Position numbers and translations under genes: made by a program. A DNA stretch of 64,000 nt from Candidatus Bathyarchaeota archaeon (lineage in GTDB: Archaea; Thermoproteota; Bathyarchaeia; TCS64). Where the stretch lies: positions 835,222-899,221 of the forward strand of contig CP070784.1 in NCBI GenBank assembly GCA_020346605.1. Reading direction: 5' to 3'. Shown one piece after another: positions 1-8,263 of the stretch (positions are counted from its first letter, which is position 1; every line of letters begins with the position of its first letter). Under the pieces are notes generated by a model. It searched no databases. It saw only the letters and a list, made by a program, of their open reading frames with translations, and was not told where the DNA came from.

Positions 1-862
1 GGGTCCACAGGAGGAACGCCAGGCTCGGCGGATACTTGGAGACGTACAGCCACTCCATCAGGGAGTTGCCCTGCCGCGGGAGGAGATTGCCGTAGCCGTT
101 GGCGAGGCGCACCGCGAACCAGAGCAACAAAGACGCGACTCCAACGCGCAGCAGCGGGGCCTTCAGCTCCCGTACCTTGGACGCTTCCAGCTCGGAGAGA
201 AAGAGCCCGAATGCCCAGCCGACCCCCATCACGCCTAGCCAGGGGATCACGGGGTAGAGACCCGTGAAGGGGGCAAAATCGGGGTGGCGGCCGGGCTCGT
301 GGATGATAAGCCTGGCGTACCAGCCCCACCAGGTGTCATCAGGGATCCAGTCGAGCCGCAAGTAGGGGTGGTTCAGGACGATGAGAATGCTCAGGGCTAG
401 GATGACGTTCTGCGGGAGGCGCCTTAGCACGCTGAAGATGATGAAGCAGACGCCGATGCACGCTATGACGCCGAAGTAGTATCTCGAAGTGCCGAAAGCT
501 GGCGCCACCACGAAGGCCTCGAAGAGCAGGAGCAGCACTCCCCTGATGATCATCCTCCTGGAGACGTCCCACTGCGACTCGCCGCGGCCCAGCCTCTTCG
601 CCGTCGAGATGGCGAGGACTGTGCCAGCGAGGAAGACGAAGGTGGGGGCGCAGTAGTGGCTGACGAACCTGGCCAGGAACCAGACGAAGTTAGCGAACTG
701 GGGTGCATTGCCCATCAGCCCCTCCCCGCCCCCGTGGTAACTGTTCCAGAAGCCTGAGATGTGGTCCCAAGCCATGATCGCCATCACGATCCCCCTGGCG
801 AAGTCTATGAACTGGAATCGGCCGACGCGGACTGTTCTCGCGGAGGCCTCGAGTCTCTGCAT
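1..862 (-). CDS. DUF1624/HGSNAT-type membrane acyltransferase, C-terminus cut by window edge
   Basis: The reverse strand is open from an ATG at 862 to the window edge, giving 287 residues without a stop. The N-terminal segment (about residues 14-30) has the DFARGIVMAIMAWDH signature of DUF1624, the family related to the catalytic part of heparan-alpha-glucosaminide N-acetyltransferase. Several hydrophobic segments follow, including FVFLAGTVLAIS and GVLLLLFEAFVV. Family members are multi-pass membrane proteins thought to move acyl groups across the membrane to a sugar or other acceptor; the acceptor here is unknown. An AT-rich stretch at 880-900 could carry its promoter. The C-terminal part lies outside the window. 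Confidence 0.72.
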   Translation of the reverse strand, partial: MQRLEASARTVRVGRFQFIDFARGIVMAIMAWDHISGFWNSYHGGGEGLMGNAPQFANFVWFLARFVSHYCAPTFVFLAGTVLAISTAKRLGRGESQWDVSRRMIIRGVLLLLFEAFVVAPAFGTSRYYFGVIACIGVCFIIFSVLRRLPQNVILALSILIVLNHPYLRLDWIPDDTWWGWYARLIIHEPGRHPDFAPFTGLYPVIPWLGVMGVGWAFGLFLSELEASKVRELKAPLLRVGVASLLLWFAVRLANGYGNLLPRQGNSLMEWLYVSKYPPSLAFLLWT

Positions 863-1077
863 CGCCCTTCGTAGTTTACATTACATTAAATAGTTTTATC
901 GGCATCACCGCAGTCCTTACCAGGAACGCTCGCTCTGAAGTTTTCCCCAATTGTGTACTCAACGTCCATAATAACAAAGCTCGCGTCGCCTACGGTGGTG
1001 TTACAATGAGGATTTTTAGGAGTATGCAGTAATGGTCGCCTATTCCAACCTAGCGCGCTCTTTCACCGATACTAAAG

Positions 1078-1554
1078 TTACCTTTTGGCGCACGTGGATC
1101 TCAGGAGTCTTTTCTTGGGTGAAAGGAATGATCCCAGTTGATCCAGTACCTCCTCCCATGCTCTCCTGTGCCACTCCCTGGCCTCGGCCCACTCGTCGCC
1201 GTCTCCCCAACCCCCATGCTCCAAGGTCAATCGAGTTGCCCCTTCCTCCTCTCTGAACCCCACCTCGACATAGGTCTGCGGATCAGGTTCATTCATCAGC
1301 TCTCTGAACTGGTCTGGGCCCTTCCAGTTGAATCCCAGCCGGTCCATGGATTTGAACTCGGTTATGGTGCACCCCTTCGTGCTCATGTGGTCGTGGTCCT
1401 TGGGGTCGAAGTAGAGTTCATAGGCTCCCCCTGGGTGTGGCTCGATCTTTGCCTCCGGGGCGAAAAATTTGGTGATTCTCTCTGACTCTGTCCATGCACG
1501 CCACACTTCCCTGGGGTGGGCGTTGAGCTTGACTCTAAACTTTAGAGGTTCCAT
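1078..1554 (-). CDS. SRPBCC / AHSA1-like (START-fold) protein
   Basis: This 158-residue protein begins with a typical AHSA1-family strand and helix (FRVKLNAHPREVWRAWTESERITKFF), followed by GGAYELYF and the closing pattern W-x9-W with an amphipathic helix (EWHRRAWEEVLDQL). This is the helix-grip fold, which binds hydrophobic ligands in a cavity. The ligand cannot be predicted. The gene diverges from an HxlR-type regulator at 1672 and the two share a palindromic intergenic region. Family members of this type are often controlled by an adjacent winged-helix repressor, so ligand-linked co-regulation is likely here but inferred. Confidence 0.82.
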   Translation of the reverse strand: MEPLKFRVKLNAHPREVWRAWTESERITKFFAPEAKIEPHPGGAYELYFDPKDHDHMSTKGCTITEFKSMDRLGFNWKGPDQFRELMNEPDPQTYVEVGFREEEGATRLTLEHGGWGDGDEWAEAREWHRRAWEEVLDQLGSFLSPKKRLLRSTCAKR

Positions 1555-1580
1555 CTTTCATCACTTTCACGTTGGTGGAG

Positions 1581-1612
1581 TGTAATTGGTTACATTTTGT
1601 AACTTAATTACA
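1581..1612. promoter_or_regulatory. Nested palindrome, candidate operator of the AHSA1/HxlR pair
   Basis: Two inverted repeats share nearly the same centre. The inner one is GTTAC-N5-GTAAC at 1589-1603. The outer arms are TGTAATT at 1581-1587 and AATTACA at 1606-1612. The site lies 27 nt upstream of the AHSA1 start and 60 nt upstream of the HxlR start, where a dimeric winged-helix regulator would block both promoters. A TATA-like ATATTTAAG follows at about 1639-1647 for the rightward gene. Confidence 0.6.
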
Positions 1613-1671
1613 CTGTTATACTAAATCACCTAAAGTAATATTTAAGAAGTAGCTAACCCGAATGTAACTCC

Positions 1672-2064
1672 GTGAGCGACGTGTCACGGCTCAACTTCAG
1701 GCGCTGCCCCATTGAGCTCTCCATCGATCAGCTCGGCAGGAAGTGGGCGATGCCCATCGTGAGGGACCTCTTCAACGGCAAGACCCGTTTCAAGGAGTTC
1801 TTGGAGGCCAACCCCGAGATGAGCGCCAAGATGTTGTCCACTAGGCTGAGGGACCTGCAGGAGTTTGGCGTCATCGAGAAGAAGGTGGTGATGACCACGC
1901 CTCTGCTCATCGAGTACGGCCTAACGGAGAAGGGCAGGGCTCTGGGCGACATCCTGTACAGCCTCGCCGTTTTCTCGATGAGGTTCCAACCCGACGAGGT
2001 CTTCGACGGTCCCCCCGGGAACGCGGAGGAGGAACTGAGGAGGATCTTTCTAACTCCGATCTGA
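1672..2064 (+). CDS. HxlR-family winged-helix transcriptional regulator
   Basis: The 130-residue protein has the HxlR layout: an N-terminal RRCPIELSIDQLGRKWAMPIVRDL segment, the helix-turn-helix FKEFLEANPEMSAKMLSTRLRDLQEFGVIEKK, and the wing and dimerisation end. HxlR proteins act as dimers, and many sense redox state or electrophiles through the conserved N-terminal Cys, which is present here at residue 12. The GTG start at 1672 lies about 25 nt after a TATA-like box, so the transcript is probably nearly leaderless. The palindrome at 1581-1612 is the obvious candidate target. The chemical signal is unknown. Confidence 0.85.
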   Translation: MSDVSRLNFRRCPIELSIDQLGRKWAMPIVRDLFNGKTRFKEFLEANPEMSAKMLSTRLRDLQEFGVIEKKVVMTTPLLIEYGLTEKGRALGDILYSLAVFSMRFQPDEVFDGPPGNAEEELRRIFLTPI

Positions 2065-2272
2065 AGCCATAAAATGATCCAAGACTGTCATCTCGCGCTG
2101 CAGCGCGACGTCTCCATTTTTCCATCAAGAACATGGGCCACAGTTCCAAGCTGCTGCGCTACGAATCAAGGCTCGTTTTAGCGCGCGTCGAGAATGAGAG
2201 AAGTAAACGGATCATTGTGAGGATTTGTAGAAAGTGTATTAGAGCGTGAGTGGCGAAAAATGGGGGCCGGGG

Positions 2273-2280
2273 TATAAATA
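2273..2280 (+). promoter_or_regulatory. TATA box for the methyltransferase gene
   Basis: TATAAATA sits 40 nt upstream of the ATG at 2320, in an otherwise gene-free stretch (2065-2319). This spacing predicts a transcript with a leader of roughly 13-15 nt. Nothing else is recognisable between 2065 and 2272. Confidence 0.6.
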
Positions 2281-2319
2281 TGTCCTCCCGGCTCCTAGTT
2301 TGCACAACGGGGAATCTCG

Positions 2320-3141
2320 ATGGAGAGGTACTACGAGACCAACCTGAGACGCTGGAACGAGCTGGTGGACATCCACGCTGGGTCAGAAGAGTACGACTTG
2401 GAGGACTTCATCGCCGGCGAGAGCAGCCTCCACACAGTAGAGCTAGAGGCCCTCGGAGACGTCAGCGGCAAGAGCCTGCTCCATCTCCAGTGCCACTTCG
2501 GCTTGGACACCCTGAGCTGGGCCCGGCTAGGCGCCAGGGTGACGGGGGTCGACTTCAGCGACACCGGTATAGAGCTGGCGAGGAGGATCGCTGACAAGAT
2601 CGACATCGACGCCAAATTCATCTGCTGCAACATCTACGATCTGCCTGAGCACCTGAACGGAGAGTTCGATATAGTCTACACGAGCTACGGGGTCCTCTGC
2701 TGGCTCCACGACGTAGAGGGCTGGGCGAGAATCGTCGCAAGATACCTGAAGCCTGGGGGCACCTTCTTCATGGCGGAGTTCCACCCCTTCATGTGGGTCT
2801 TCGACGACGAGCACCCCTCGGAGCTCCACTACCTAACAGGCTATTGGAGCCACGATGAGCCAGAGTACTACGAGAGCGACGGCTCCTACGCCGCCCCCGA
2901 CGCTGAGCTGATGAACAAGGGGACCTACAACTGGCCTCATCCGATGGGCGAGGTGATAAACGCCCTGATTGACGCGGGCATAACCGTCCAGAGGATAGGG
3001 GAGTACCCCTTCAGCGTCGACGACAGCCAGATGGCGTTCATGGAGAGAGGAGAGGACGGCTACAGCCGGTTGCCAGGCCTGGACCTCCCGCTCATGTACA
3101 GTATCAAGGCCACGAAAATGATGCCGACTCCCGTGTTCTGA
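2320..3141 (+). CDS. Class I SAM-dependent methyltransferase
   Basis: The 273-residue protein has a Rossmann-type methyltransferase core: motif I region LLHLQCHFGLDTLSWARLGARVTGVDFS (about residues 52-80, with the acidic D after strand 2), the motif II/III region EFDIVYTSYGVLCWL, and LKPGGTFFMAEFHP. The region after residue 165 carries many aromatic and acidic residues and closes with a second strand pair. Close relatives are annotated only as class I methyltransferases, often small-molecule or quinone-type, and the substrate is not inferable. It is transcribed alone from the TATA box at 2273. Confidence 0.82.
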   Translation: MERYYETNLRRWNELVDIHAGSEEYDLEDFIAGESSLHTVELEALGDVSGKSLLHLQCHFGLDTLSWARLGARVTGVDFSDTGIELARRIADKIDIDAKFICCNIYDLPEHLNGEFDIVYTSYGVLCWLHDVEGWARIVARYLKPGGTFFMAEFHPFMWVFDDEHPSELHYLTGYWSHDEPEYYESDGSYAAPDAELMNKGTYNWPHPMGEVINALIDAGITVQRIGEYPFSVDDSQMAFMERGEDGYSRLPGLDLPLMYSIKATKMMPTPVF

Positions 3142-3277
3142 AAATCCTTTCTCGTTTCAGGACCTCAATTTAGACCTTGCCTTTTCTGCGATCGGCACCA
3201 TTTTAAGGCACATGGTGGCTGAGTGAGAACACAAATCTCTGCGTTTCAACGCAGTCACCGGGACCAGGAGCGATGGT

Positions 3278-4501
3278 ATGGGCGTGTTAGATCGGTTATC
3301 GGCTTTCGGGGGGCTCAACAGGGACGCCCGGATCCTCGTCTCTACCAGGGCGCTCCGCAGCTTCAGCGCCGCCATCCTGACGGTGAGTTTCTCCATCTAC
3401 CTGAGCAAGCTGGGGGCCTCTGCGGTGACCTTGGGGCTGGTCTTCACGGGGATCTCGCTGTTCTCTGCGGTCCGGAGCTTCATCGAGGGTGTGATTGCTG
3501 ACCGCTACGGTAGGAAGCCCATCCTGCTCTACTCGGCCGGGCTGATGATCGTGGGAGGGGCTGTCTACTCTATCACTCAGGACCTGGCGATCCTTTTGGT
3601 AACAGCCGTCCTGGTGGGCGTCGGGGGGAGGCTCCCTTATACCCCGGCGGAGCAGGCGATACTTACCGAGAAGGTGTCCAGCGAGGACAGGACGAGGGCG
3701 TTCAGCATCAACTCCTTTCTGGGGACCCTGGCGGGGGTCTTCGGCTCTTTCGCCGCTGGGCTCCCCGAGTTCCTCCAGTCCTGGGGGGTCCCAGAGCTCC
3801 TTTCGTACAGGCCGGTCTTCGCAATTTTTGCCGTCGCCGGTGCGGTCACCTTTGCTTTCTTCACCCTCATCGAGGAGACGGTTCCGCGGGGAGGCTACCG
3901 TTATGAGGTTGAGGTCGATGATGGGATGGGTGTGGACGAGAGGAGGCTGCTCTTGAAGTGGTCTGCGGTCATCGCGCTGGACATGATCGGAGGTTCGTTC
4001 TTGGGGAACTTCGTCTCCTACTGGTTCTACCTCAAGTTCGGCGTCGGCCCTGGGACGATCGGCACCTTCTTCGGGGCGTCGCGCTTCCTGTCGGCGTTCT
4101 CCTACTTCCTAGGGCTGAGGATCGCAGAGAGGGTGGGAACGATCAGGGCAATCGTCATCTCGAGGATTCCCGTGGTCTTCGTTAACTCGCTGACCCCCCT
4201 CTTGCCGGGCTACACCGTCACCGCCCTGGTGAGGGGTCTGATGTCGCTGTTCTCCATGATCGACGTCCCCCTCCGCCAGTCCTACCTGATGGGTGTGGTC
4301 GGGAGCCGCAGGAGGGCTTCGGCCGCCGGGGTGGTCACCGTAGTGAGTAGGTTCACCGCGGCCGGGGCACCGCTGCTGACGGGGTACAGCTTCCAGTACG
4401 TTTCGATCTCCCTGCCCTTCTTCGTGGCGGCTTTCTTCCAGTTTCTGTCTCTCAGCCTAATGTACCTACTTTTCAAAGACATAAGACCGCCGGGGGAGTA
4501 G
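3278..4501 (+). CDS. Major facilitator superfamily transporter
   Basis: The 407-residue protein has about 12 hydrophobic segments split by a central hydrophilic loop near residues 205-225. The MFS loop 2-3 signature appears as GVIADRYGRKPILLYSAG. Such proteins are proton-driven exporters or importers of small molecules; a drug/metabolite efflux role is common for this architecture, but the substrate is not readable. The start at 3278 follows a GGAG-like sequence about 10 nt upstream, and the stop is TAG. There is no operon partner; the next gene is convergent. Confidence 0.85.
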   Translation: MGVLDRLSAFGGLNRDARILVSTRALRSFSAAILTVSFSIYLSKLGASAVTLGLVFTGISLFSAVRSFIEGVIADRYGRKPILLYSAGLMIVGGAVYSITQDLAILLVTAVLVGVGGRLPYTPAEQAILTEKVSSEDRTRAFSINSFLGTLAGVFGSFAAGLPEFLQSWGVPELLSYRPVFAIFAVAGAVTFAFFTLIEETVPRGGYRYEVEVDDGMGVDERRLLLKWSAVIALDMIGGSFLGNFVSYWFYLKFGVGPGTIGTFFGASRFLSAFSYFLGLRIAERVGTIRAIVISRIPVVFVNSLTPLLPGYTVTALVRGLMSLFSMIDVPLRQSYLMGVVGSRRRASAAGVVTVVSRFTAAGAPLLTGYSFQYVSISLPFFVAAFFQFLSLSLMYLLFKDIRPPGE

Positions 4502-4648
4502 CGGTTCGATCCGTGTTGGGGACGGATGCAGGAGGATGGTTTACGCCGGCATTGTGAAAGTTGTATGCTTACCGGCGGCGTCATCTCTGGCTAGGTTAAT
4601 GGAAAGAAACAGGGGGGAAGAGGCTCTCGCTCGTTCTGGTGGTAGTTG

Positions 4649-5191
4649 CTACTCGATCCAGAACTCGACTATGCTTCCGAGGATGATTACCTCGTTAACG
4701 CACCAGGCCTTGTCCAGCACGTCGTCGTCGAGCGCATTTTCGGTCCCGGCCTCGTAGAGGACGATCTTCACGTCGAAGTACTTACCCATCATCTCCTCGG
4801 TGCACTCCACTTCGCCGACCTCGAAGATGTCGTATGCACCGGGCAGCAAGGTCATGTCCTCGATGCCGCAGGGCTCCCAGTCGTCGGTTCCGTCCTCGCA
4901 CCACCATACTCTGACTACGTAGGTCGCCGCCACGTTCCCGGTGTTCTTCACCTTGACGTTGATGACGACGATGTCGCCGACGTCCTTCTCGATGGTGGTG
5001 TACTCCGCCAGTGCCATCGGTACTATCTCCCCGGACGTCTCGGGCTCCATTCTCAGCAGCGCCCCCTGGAAGACCATGGGGGTGACTGTGACCCCGACCA
5101 TAGCAATCATCACGATGGCCAGGGCCTCCGTCGCCCGGGGCAGTATCTTAGCTGACACTATCCTGCCTCCAACTTTTACGTGGGTTCCCAA
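4649..5191 (-). CDS. Membrane-anchored CARDB-like beta-sandwich surface protein
   Basis: The 180-residue protein has a basic N-terminus, one hydrophobic segment (about residues 22-45, ALAIVMIAMVGVTVTPMVFQGALL) and an extracellular region of about 135 residues. That region contains VGDIVVINVKVKNTGNVAATYVVRVWW, the hallmark of CARDB/archaeal adhesion beta-sandwich domains, and four Cys that could form disulfides. It is probably exported and tethered by its N-terminus. The membrane segment and short ectodomain also recall archaeal pilin-like proteins, but no clear class III signal peptide was identified. The function is otherwise unknown. Confidence 0.6.
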   Translation of the reverse strand: MGTHVKVGGRIVSAKILPRATEALAIVMIAMVGVTVTPMVFQGALLRMEPETSGEIVPMALAEYTTIEKDVGDIVVINVKVKNTGNVAATYVVRVWWCEDGTDDWEPCGIEDMTLLPGAYDIFEVGEVECTEEMMGKYFDVKIVLYEAGTENALDDDVLDKAWCVNEVIILGSIVEFWIE

Positions 5192-5367
5192 GGCGGCGCC
5201 GGGCCTTAAATCGGTTCTGAAGCACTTCTAGGGATAGTAAATATCGATGATTTTACTCTAATTACACTTGTAAATGGGAGCAGAAGCCAATGCCCAAGCG
5301 GTTCTTGCCACTCCGACCGCCCAACAGGTAATTACATTCAAGTTATAGATCAAAGGTGGGCGGGATG

Positions 5368-6030
5368 TTACGGATACTCTAGCGGATCGTATGCTGATTG
5401 AACCATCCTCACCAGAGTCGTGATGTAGTAGACGGGCAGCCCCGTGGCCCTCCGGATGGTACGGAAATAGGGTTGTACGACCGTGCATTCCAGAACGATC
5501 ACCCCGACATCCGGGCTCTCTCGGATGAGTTCCTCGACCAACCCAACCACCTTCTTCTCCTTCTTTGCATGATCATCGAGGGGTTGCCACGACTCTTTTG
5601 GGTATTCGTCCATTCCCTTCACCGCCACGGGGATCTCCGCGCTGCTCCAGCAGACCGAGTTGAAGTGCCTCTCCGACAGACTCTCTGACTCCGCCGTGAT
5701 GATGCCGACCCTATGGTCCTCGGACAGCAACCTTTGCACGAGGGGCTAAAGGAGGAGACTGGAGCTGACGAATGATGGAACAACCGAATCGGCCACGTCC
5801 CTCTGGTATGTCGCTATAAACCCGCAGTCGCCCACGATCGCATCGACCCCCCTTCTCCTCGAGCTTCTTGGCAGCCTCCACGAAATGCGGCACCAGCGCA
5901 GGTTCTCAGTCGACGACCATCTCAATGGTCGCTCCTCTCACGATCTCCCTCTCCTCGGGGAAGTCGAACGTCGCGTCGTTCCTCAGTAAGCCTGGTTTCT
6001 CCCGCTGGGGCCTTGCGCGCGCGACTGGGT
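5368..6030 (-). pseudogene. Degenerate Asp/Glu racemase-like gene
   Basis: Reading the reverse strand across frames recovers one protein of about 220 residues. It starts RPQREKPGLLRNDATFDFP, continues EPALVPHFVEAAKKLEEKG, DAIVGDCGFIATYQRDVADS, then VQRLLSEDHRVGIITAESESL and DVGVIVLECTVVQPYFRTI. The two Cys-containing motifs (GDCGF and VLECTV) are the catalytic pair of the aspartate/glutamate/hydantoin racemase superfamily. The frame is broken by an in-frame TGA (after EMVVD), a +1 shift in a G-run near 5850, and a TAG after SSSLLL. The last 123 codons remain open. The 5' end merges with a (GC)n tract at 6013-6023. Confidence 0.75.
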
Positions 6031-6032
6031 TC

Positions 6033-6470
6033 TCAACGGTATTCGCCGCTCATGGAGAACCCGACGAGGAAATGGGGCCTGTCGACCTTCCTGTATATCA
6101 GGATGTGCTTCACGCCGCGGGGGATGTAGACCCCCGACGTCTTGTTTATGACGTGGCTCTCCTTCTCGTCCCCTATCAGTATCTCGACCTCGGCTCCGAG
6201 GCGCTCGATGTCGTGGGGGTCGGTGCCCATGAAAAGCAGTATCTCGTCGTGGGGATGAGCGTGGAACTCGAGCCACGGGTTGGGGTCTGGGACCGTGTGA
6301 ATTCCCGAAATGAAAACATGTTTGGCGACCCCCTCGATCAGGGCTTCATCGATGTAGGTGTGGCTCATGGTCCTGCCCTTCATCTTCTCGCCCTCGGGCA
6401 GGACGCCGTATCCCAGCCTCCCGACTCTGGGTGTGTCTATGATGTATTTGCCGTACTTCGTTTCGTTCAT
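6033..6470 (-). CDS. Small single-domain cupin protein
   Basis: The 145-residue protein has cupin motif 1 as HAHPHDEILLFMG and motif 2 as YIPRGVKH, so the three-His/one-Glu metal site appears complete. The ATG at 6470 is preferred over longer upstream starts because a GGTGAT ribosome-binding sequence lies directly before it and the upstream residues are of non-coding character. Single-domain cupins may be isomerases, dioxygenases or sensors; the substrate is not readable. Its 3' end abuts the broken racemase gene, with which it may once have formed a pathway unit. Confidence 0.75.
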   Translation of the reverse strand: MNETKYGKYIIDTPRVGRLGYGVLPEGEKMKGRTMSHTYIDEALIEGVAKHVFISGIHTVPDPNPWLEFHAHPHDEILLFMGTDPHDIERLGAEVEILIGDEKESHVINKTSGVYIPRGVKHILIYRKVDRPHFLVGFSMSGEYR

Positions 6471-6603
6471 GTGATCACCTTGCACTCTCATTCCAGATCG
6501 ATATAAGGTTAAATCACCCAGGAGGATGAACAGGGAAGGGCCTTCGGTCCGCCCTCCCGAAGAGGGCCATCTCCGTTTCAGGCGTTTTCCCCTTGGCCGG
6601 CTC

Positions 6604-7674
6604 CTACAACCTGTACTCTCCATACTCGTGCTGGCAGGGGGGTCCACAGGTGGCGTACATGAACCCGTCCTCGGGGACCATGATCACCGATGACATCGTC
6701 GTCGAACGTGCCTCAGGCGGCTTCTCCTCGTTGGGGTGCACGCATATGGAGTGAGGGTGGTTGTTGTGGTCGGACATCAGTTCCATCATCCGCTCAGCGG
6801 TGATGTCCCCGTGGTACCTGTCTATCAGCCTCTCCAGCCTCTGCTGGCGGACGTAGGAGCTGCCTATGATCCCAGGGGCCCTGCTGTTCCCGACCTTGAA
6901 CCTCTCAGTGAGATAGTGGTTCGCGTGCACCAGCACGTCGTTGACGGGCTGAATCACGCTGAAGTCTTCTGGCTTGGTCTCGAGGCAGAAGATCTCCCCT
7001 CCTGCGCTGCCGATCGTGTAGTTCAACATACTGCGCCCGTGCGTGCACAGCAGCGTCAGGGCGTCCCCTATCCTTTTCTGCCTCATGACCCTGGGCATGA
7101 CGCAGCAGCAGGGCACGACGACGCGCTGTTCATCGGCAGGGGTCGGGACGACGTTTAGGACAATCCCCACGCCCGCCGAGTTCAGGGTTAGCTCGCCTCC
7201 TCCCCAGAAGACGAGGGAGAGTTGCTTTGTTCCGTCATCCCGCTCCACCTTGACCATGTCCAGCGCTATTCCGGGCGAGACATCGAAGTTCTGACCGACT
7301 ATGGTCTTGCCGTACCTAGTAGCCTTGCCGGTGACGGCGAAGGAAGTGCATAAGGTTGTCAACTGCGGGTAGTACCATCGTAGCTCGAACCAGCACCTCA
7401 GCGCTAATACTTCGTCGAAGGTGACGCCGGCGCCTTCCGCCTGTCCCTTCATCATTTCCGTCAGGTCGGGGTCGAACCGCTCCACCTCGGGTAGGTACTT
7501 CCTGGTGTTGGCGAGGATCTCCTCCTTCCCTGCTTTGTGGAAGGAGTTGACCCTGCCCATGAGCGCATCGATCGACTTGACGATGTTCTCTCTGGCGGCT
7601 TCGCCGTACTGCCTACCTATTTCGTAGTCGGTTCCGCTGCAGTTGATTATTTCGAGTCTCTTGGCCTGCTTCAA
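6604..7674 (-). CDS. C45-type autoproteolytic acyltransferase/hydrolase (AAT-like)
   Basis: The 356-residue protein matches the acyl-coenzyme A:6-aminopenicillanate acyltransferase-like (peptidase C45) Ntn family. The diagnostic nucleophile motif LTTLCTSFAV places the catalytic Cys at residue 109. It is followed by GKTIVGQNFDV and, near the C-terminus, DHNNHPHSICVHPNE, a conserved family region. These enzymes mature by self-cleavage before the Cys and hydrolyse or transfer acyl groups on amide bonds; the physiological substrate in archaea is unknown. The stop is TAG at 6604. It lies upstream of the cupin on the same strand with a 133-nt gap. Confidence 0.82.
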   Translation of the reverse strand: MKQAKRLEIINCSGTDYEIGRQYGEAARENIVKSIDALMGRVNSFHKAGKEEILANTRKYLPEVERFDPDLTEMMKGQAEGAGVTFDEVLALRCWFELRWYYPQLTTLCTSFAVTGKATRYGKTIVGQNFDVSPGIALDMVKVERDDGTKQLSLVFWGGGELTLNSAGVGIVLNVVPTPADEQRVVVPCCCVMPRVMRQKRIGDALTLLCTHGRSMLNYTIGSAGGEIFCLETKPEDFSVIQPVNDVLVHANHYLTERFKVGNSRAPGIIGSSYVRQQRLERLIDRYHGDITAERMMELMSDHNNHPHSICVHPNEEKPPEARSTTMSSVIMVPEDGFMYATCGPPCQHEYGEYRL

Positions 7675-7752
7675 CTCTTTCTCCGACGTTTAATGATGTG
7701 TTGGCTTGATAAAATTAACTAGCAACCACACTGGACGTGGAGCGACTCCGGT

Positions 7753-8217
7753 TCAGTTTCTTACCCTCACAACTGTCCCTCCGTTTGCCCTGACGAGCTC
7801 CTTTGTGCTCATCCTGACGAGAGCCTTTTTGGATCCTCCTCCCAGGTAGACCGTCTCCTTCTCCAATACCCTGGGATCCACGAGGAAGGTTGCGTCGTAG
7901 CCGAACCCCGGCGTTCCGCCGACGGGGAAGCCTGTGAGTGCCAGGATCTCCCCCGGGTAGGCGACCCTGGGGCGGTTGATCCCCAGCGCCTTTGCGACCC
8001 TGCTGGTGCTAGCCCTGTCCTCCCCCTTCACGATGGCGACGATTGCGCGGCCCTCTTTGTCCACCATGCAGATGCTCTTGACGAAGTCCTCTGGCTCAGC
8101 GCCCACGGTCCGTGCGGCCTCGGCGACGCTGTGGCAGGACTGGTCGAAGCTCAGGTACTCCACCTCGATTCCCCTCTCCTCTATGATAGCCTTCAGCTTC
8201 TCCTCGTACTCCTGCAT
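7753..8217 (-). CDS. YbaK/EbsC-type aminoacyl-tRNA editing protein
   Basis: The 154-residue protein has the YbaK/ProX fold pattern: VKSICMVDKEGRAIVAIVKGEDRASTSRVAKALG, then GGTPGFGYDATFLVDPRVLEKETVYLGGGS, and a closing LVRMSTKELVRANG. Family members hydrolyse misacylated tRNAs in trans, such as Cys-tRNA(Pro) or Ala-tRNA(Pro). The conserved Lys of the active site is most likely the K of IVKGEDRAS. Substrate choice within the family cannot be assigned by eye. It is flanked by same-strand genes at distances of 46 and 78 nt and could be co-transcribed with the DDAH-like gene upstream. Confidence 0.85.
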   Translation of the reverse strand: MQEYEEKLKAIIEERGIEVEYLSFDQSCHSVAEAARTVGAEPEDFVKSICMVDKEGRAIVAIVKGEDRASTSRVAKALGINRPRVAYPGEILALTGFPVGGTPGFGYDATFLVDPRVLEKETVYLGGGSKKALVRMSTKELVRANGGTVVRVRN

Positions 8218-8263
8218 GGACGAACGAGGGGCGCGTGGGGAATATACAGTTTACGTCGCCTAC

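Noticed and set aside
1032..1485. Forward frames overlapping the AHSA1-like gene
   Set aside because: They are antisense to a recognisable START-fold protein and have no coding features of their own.
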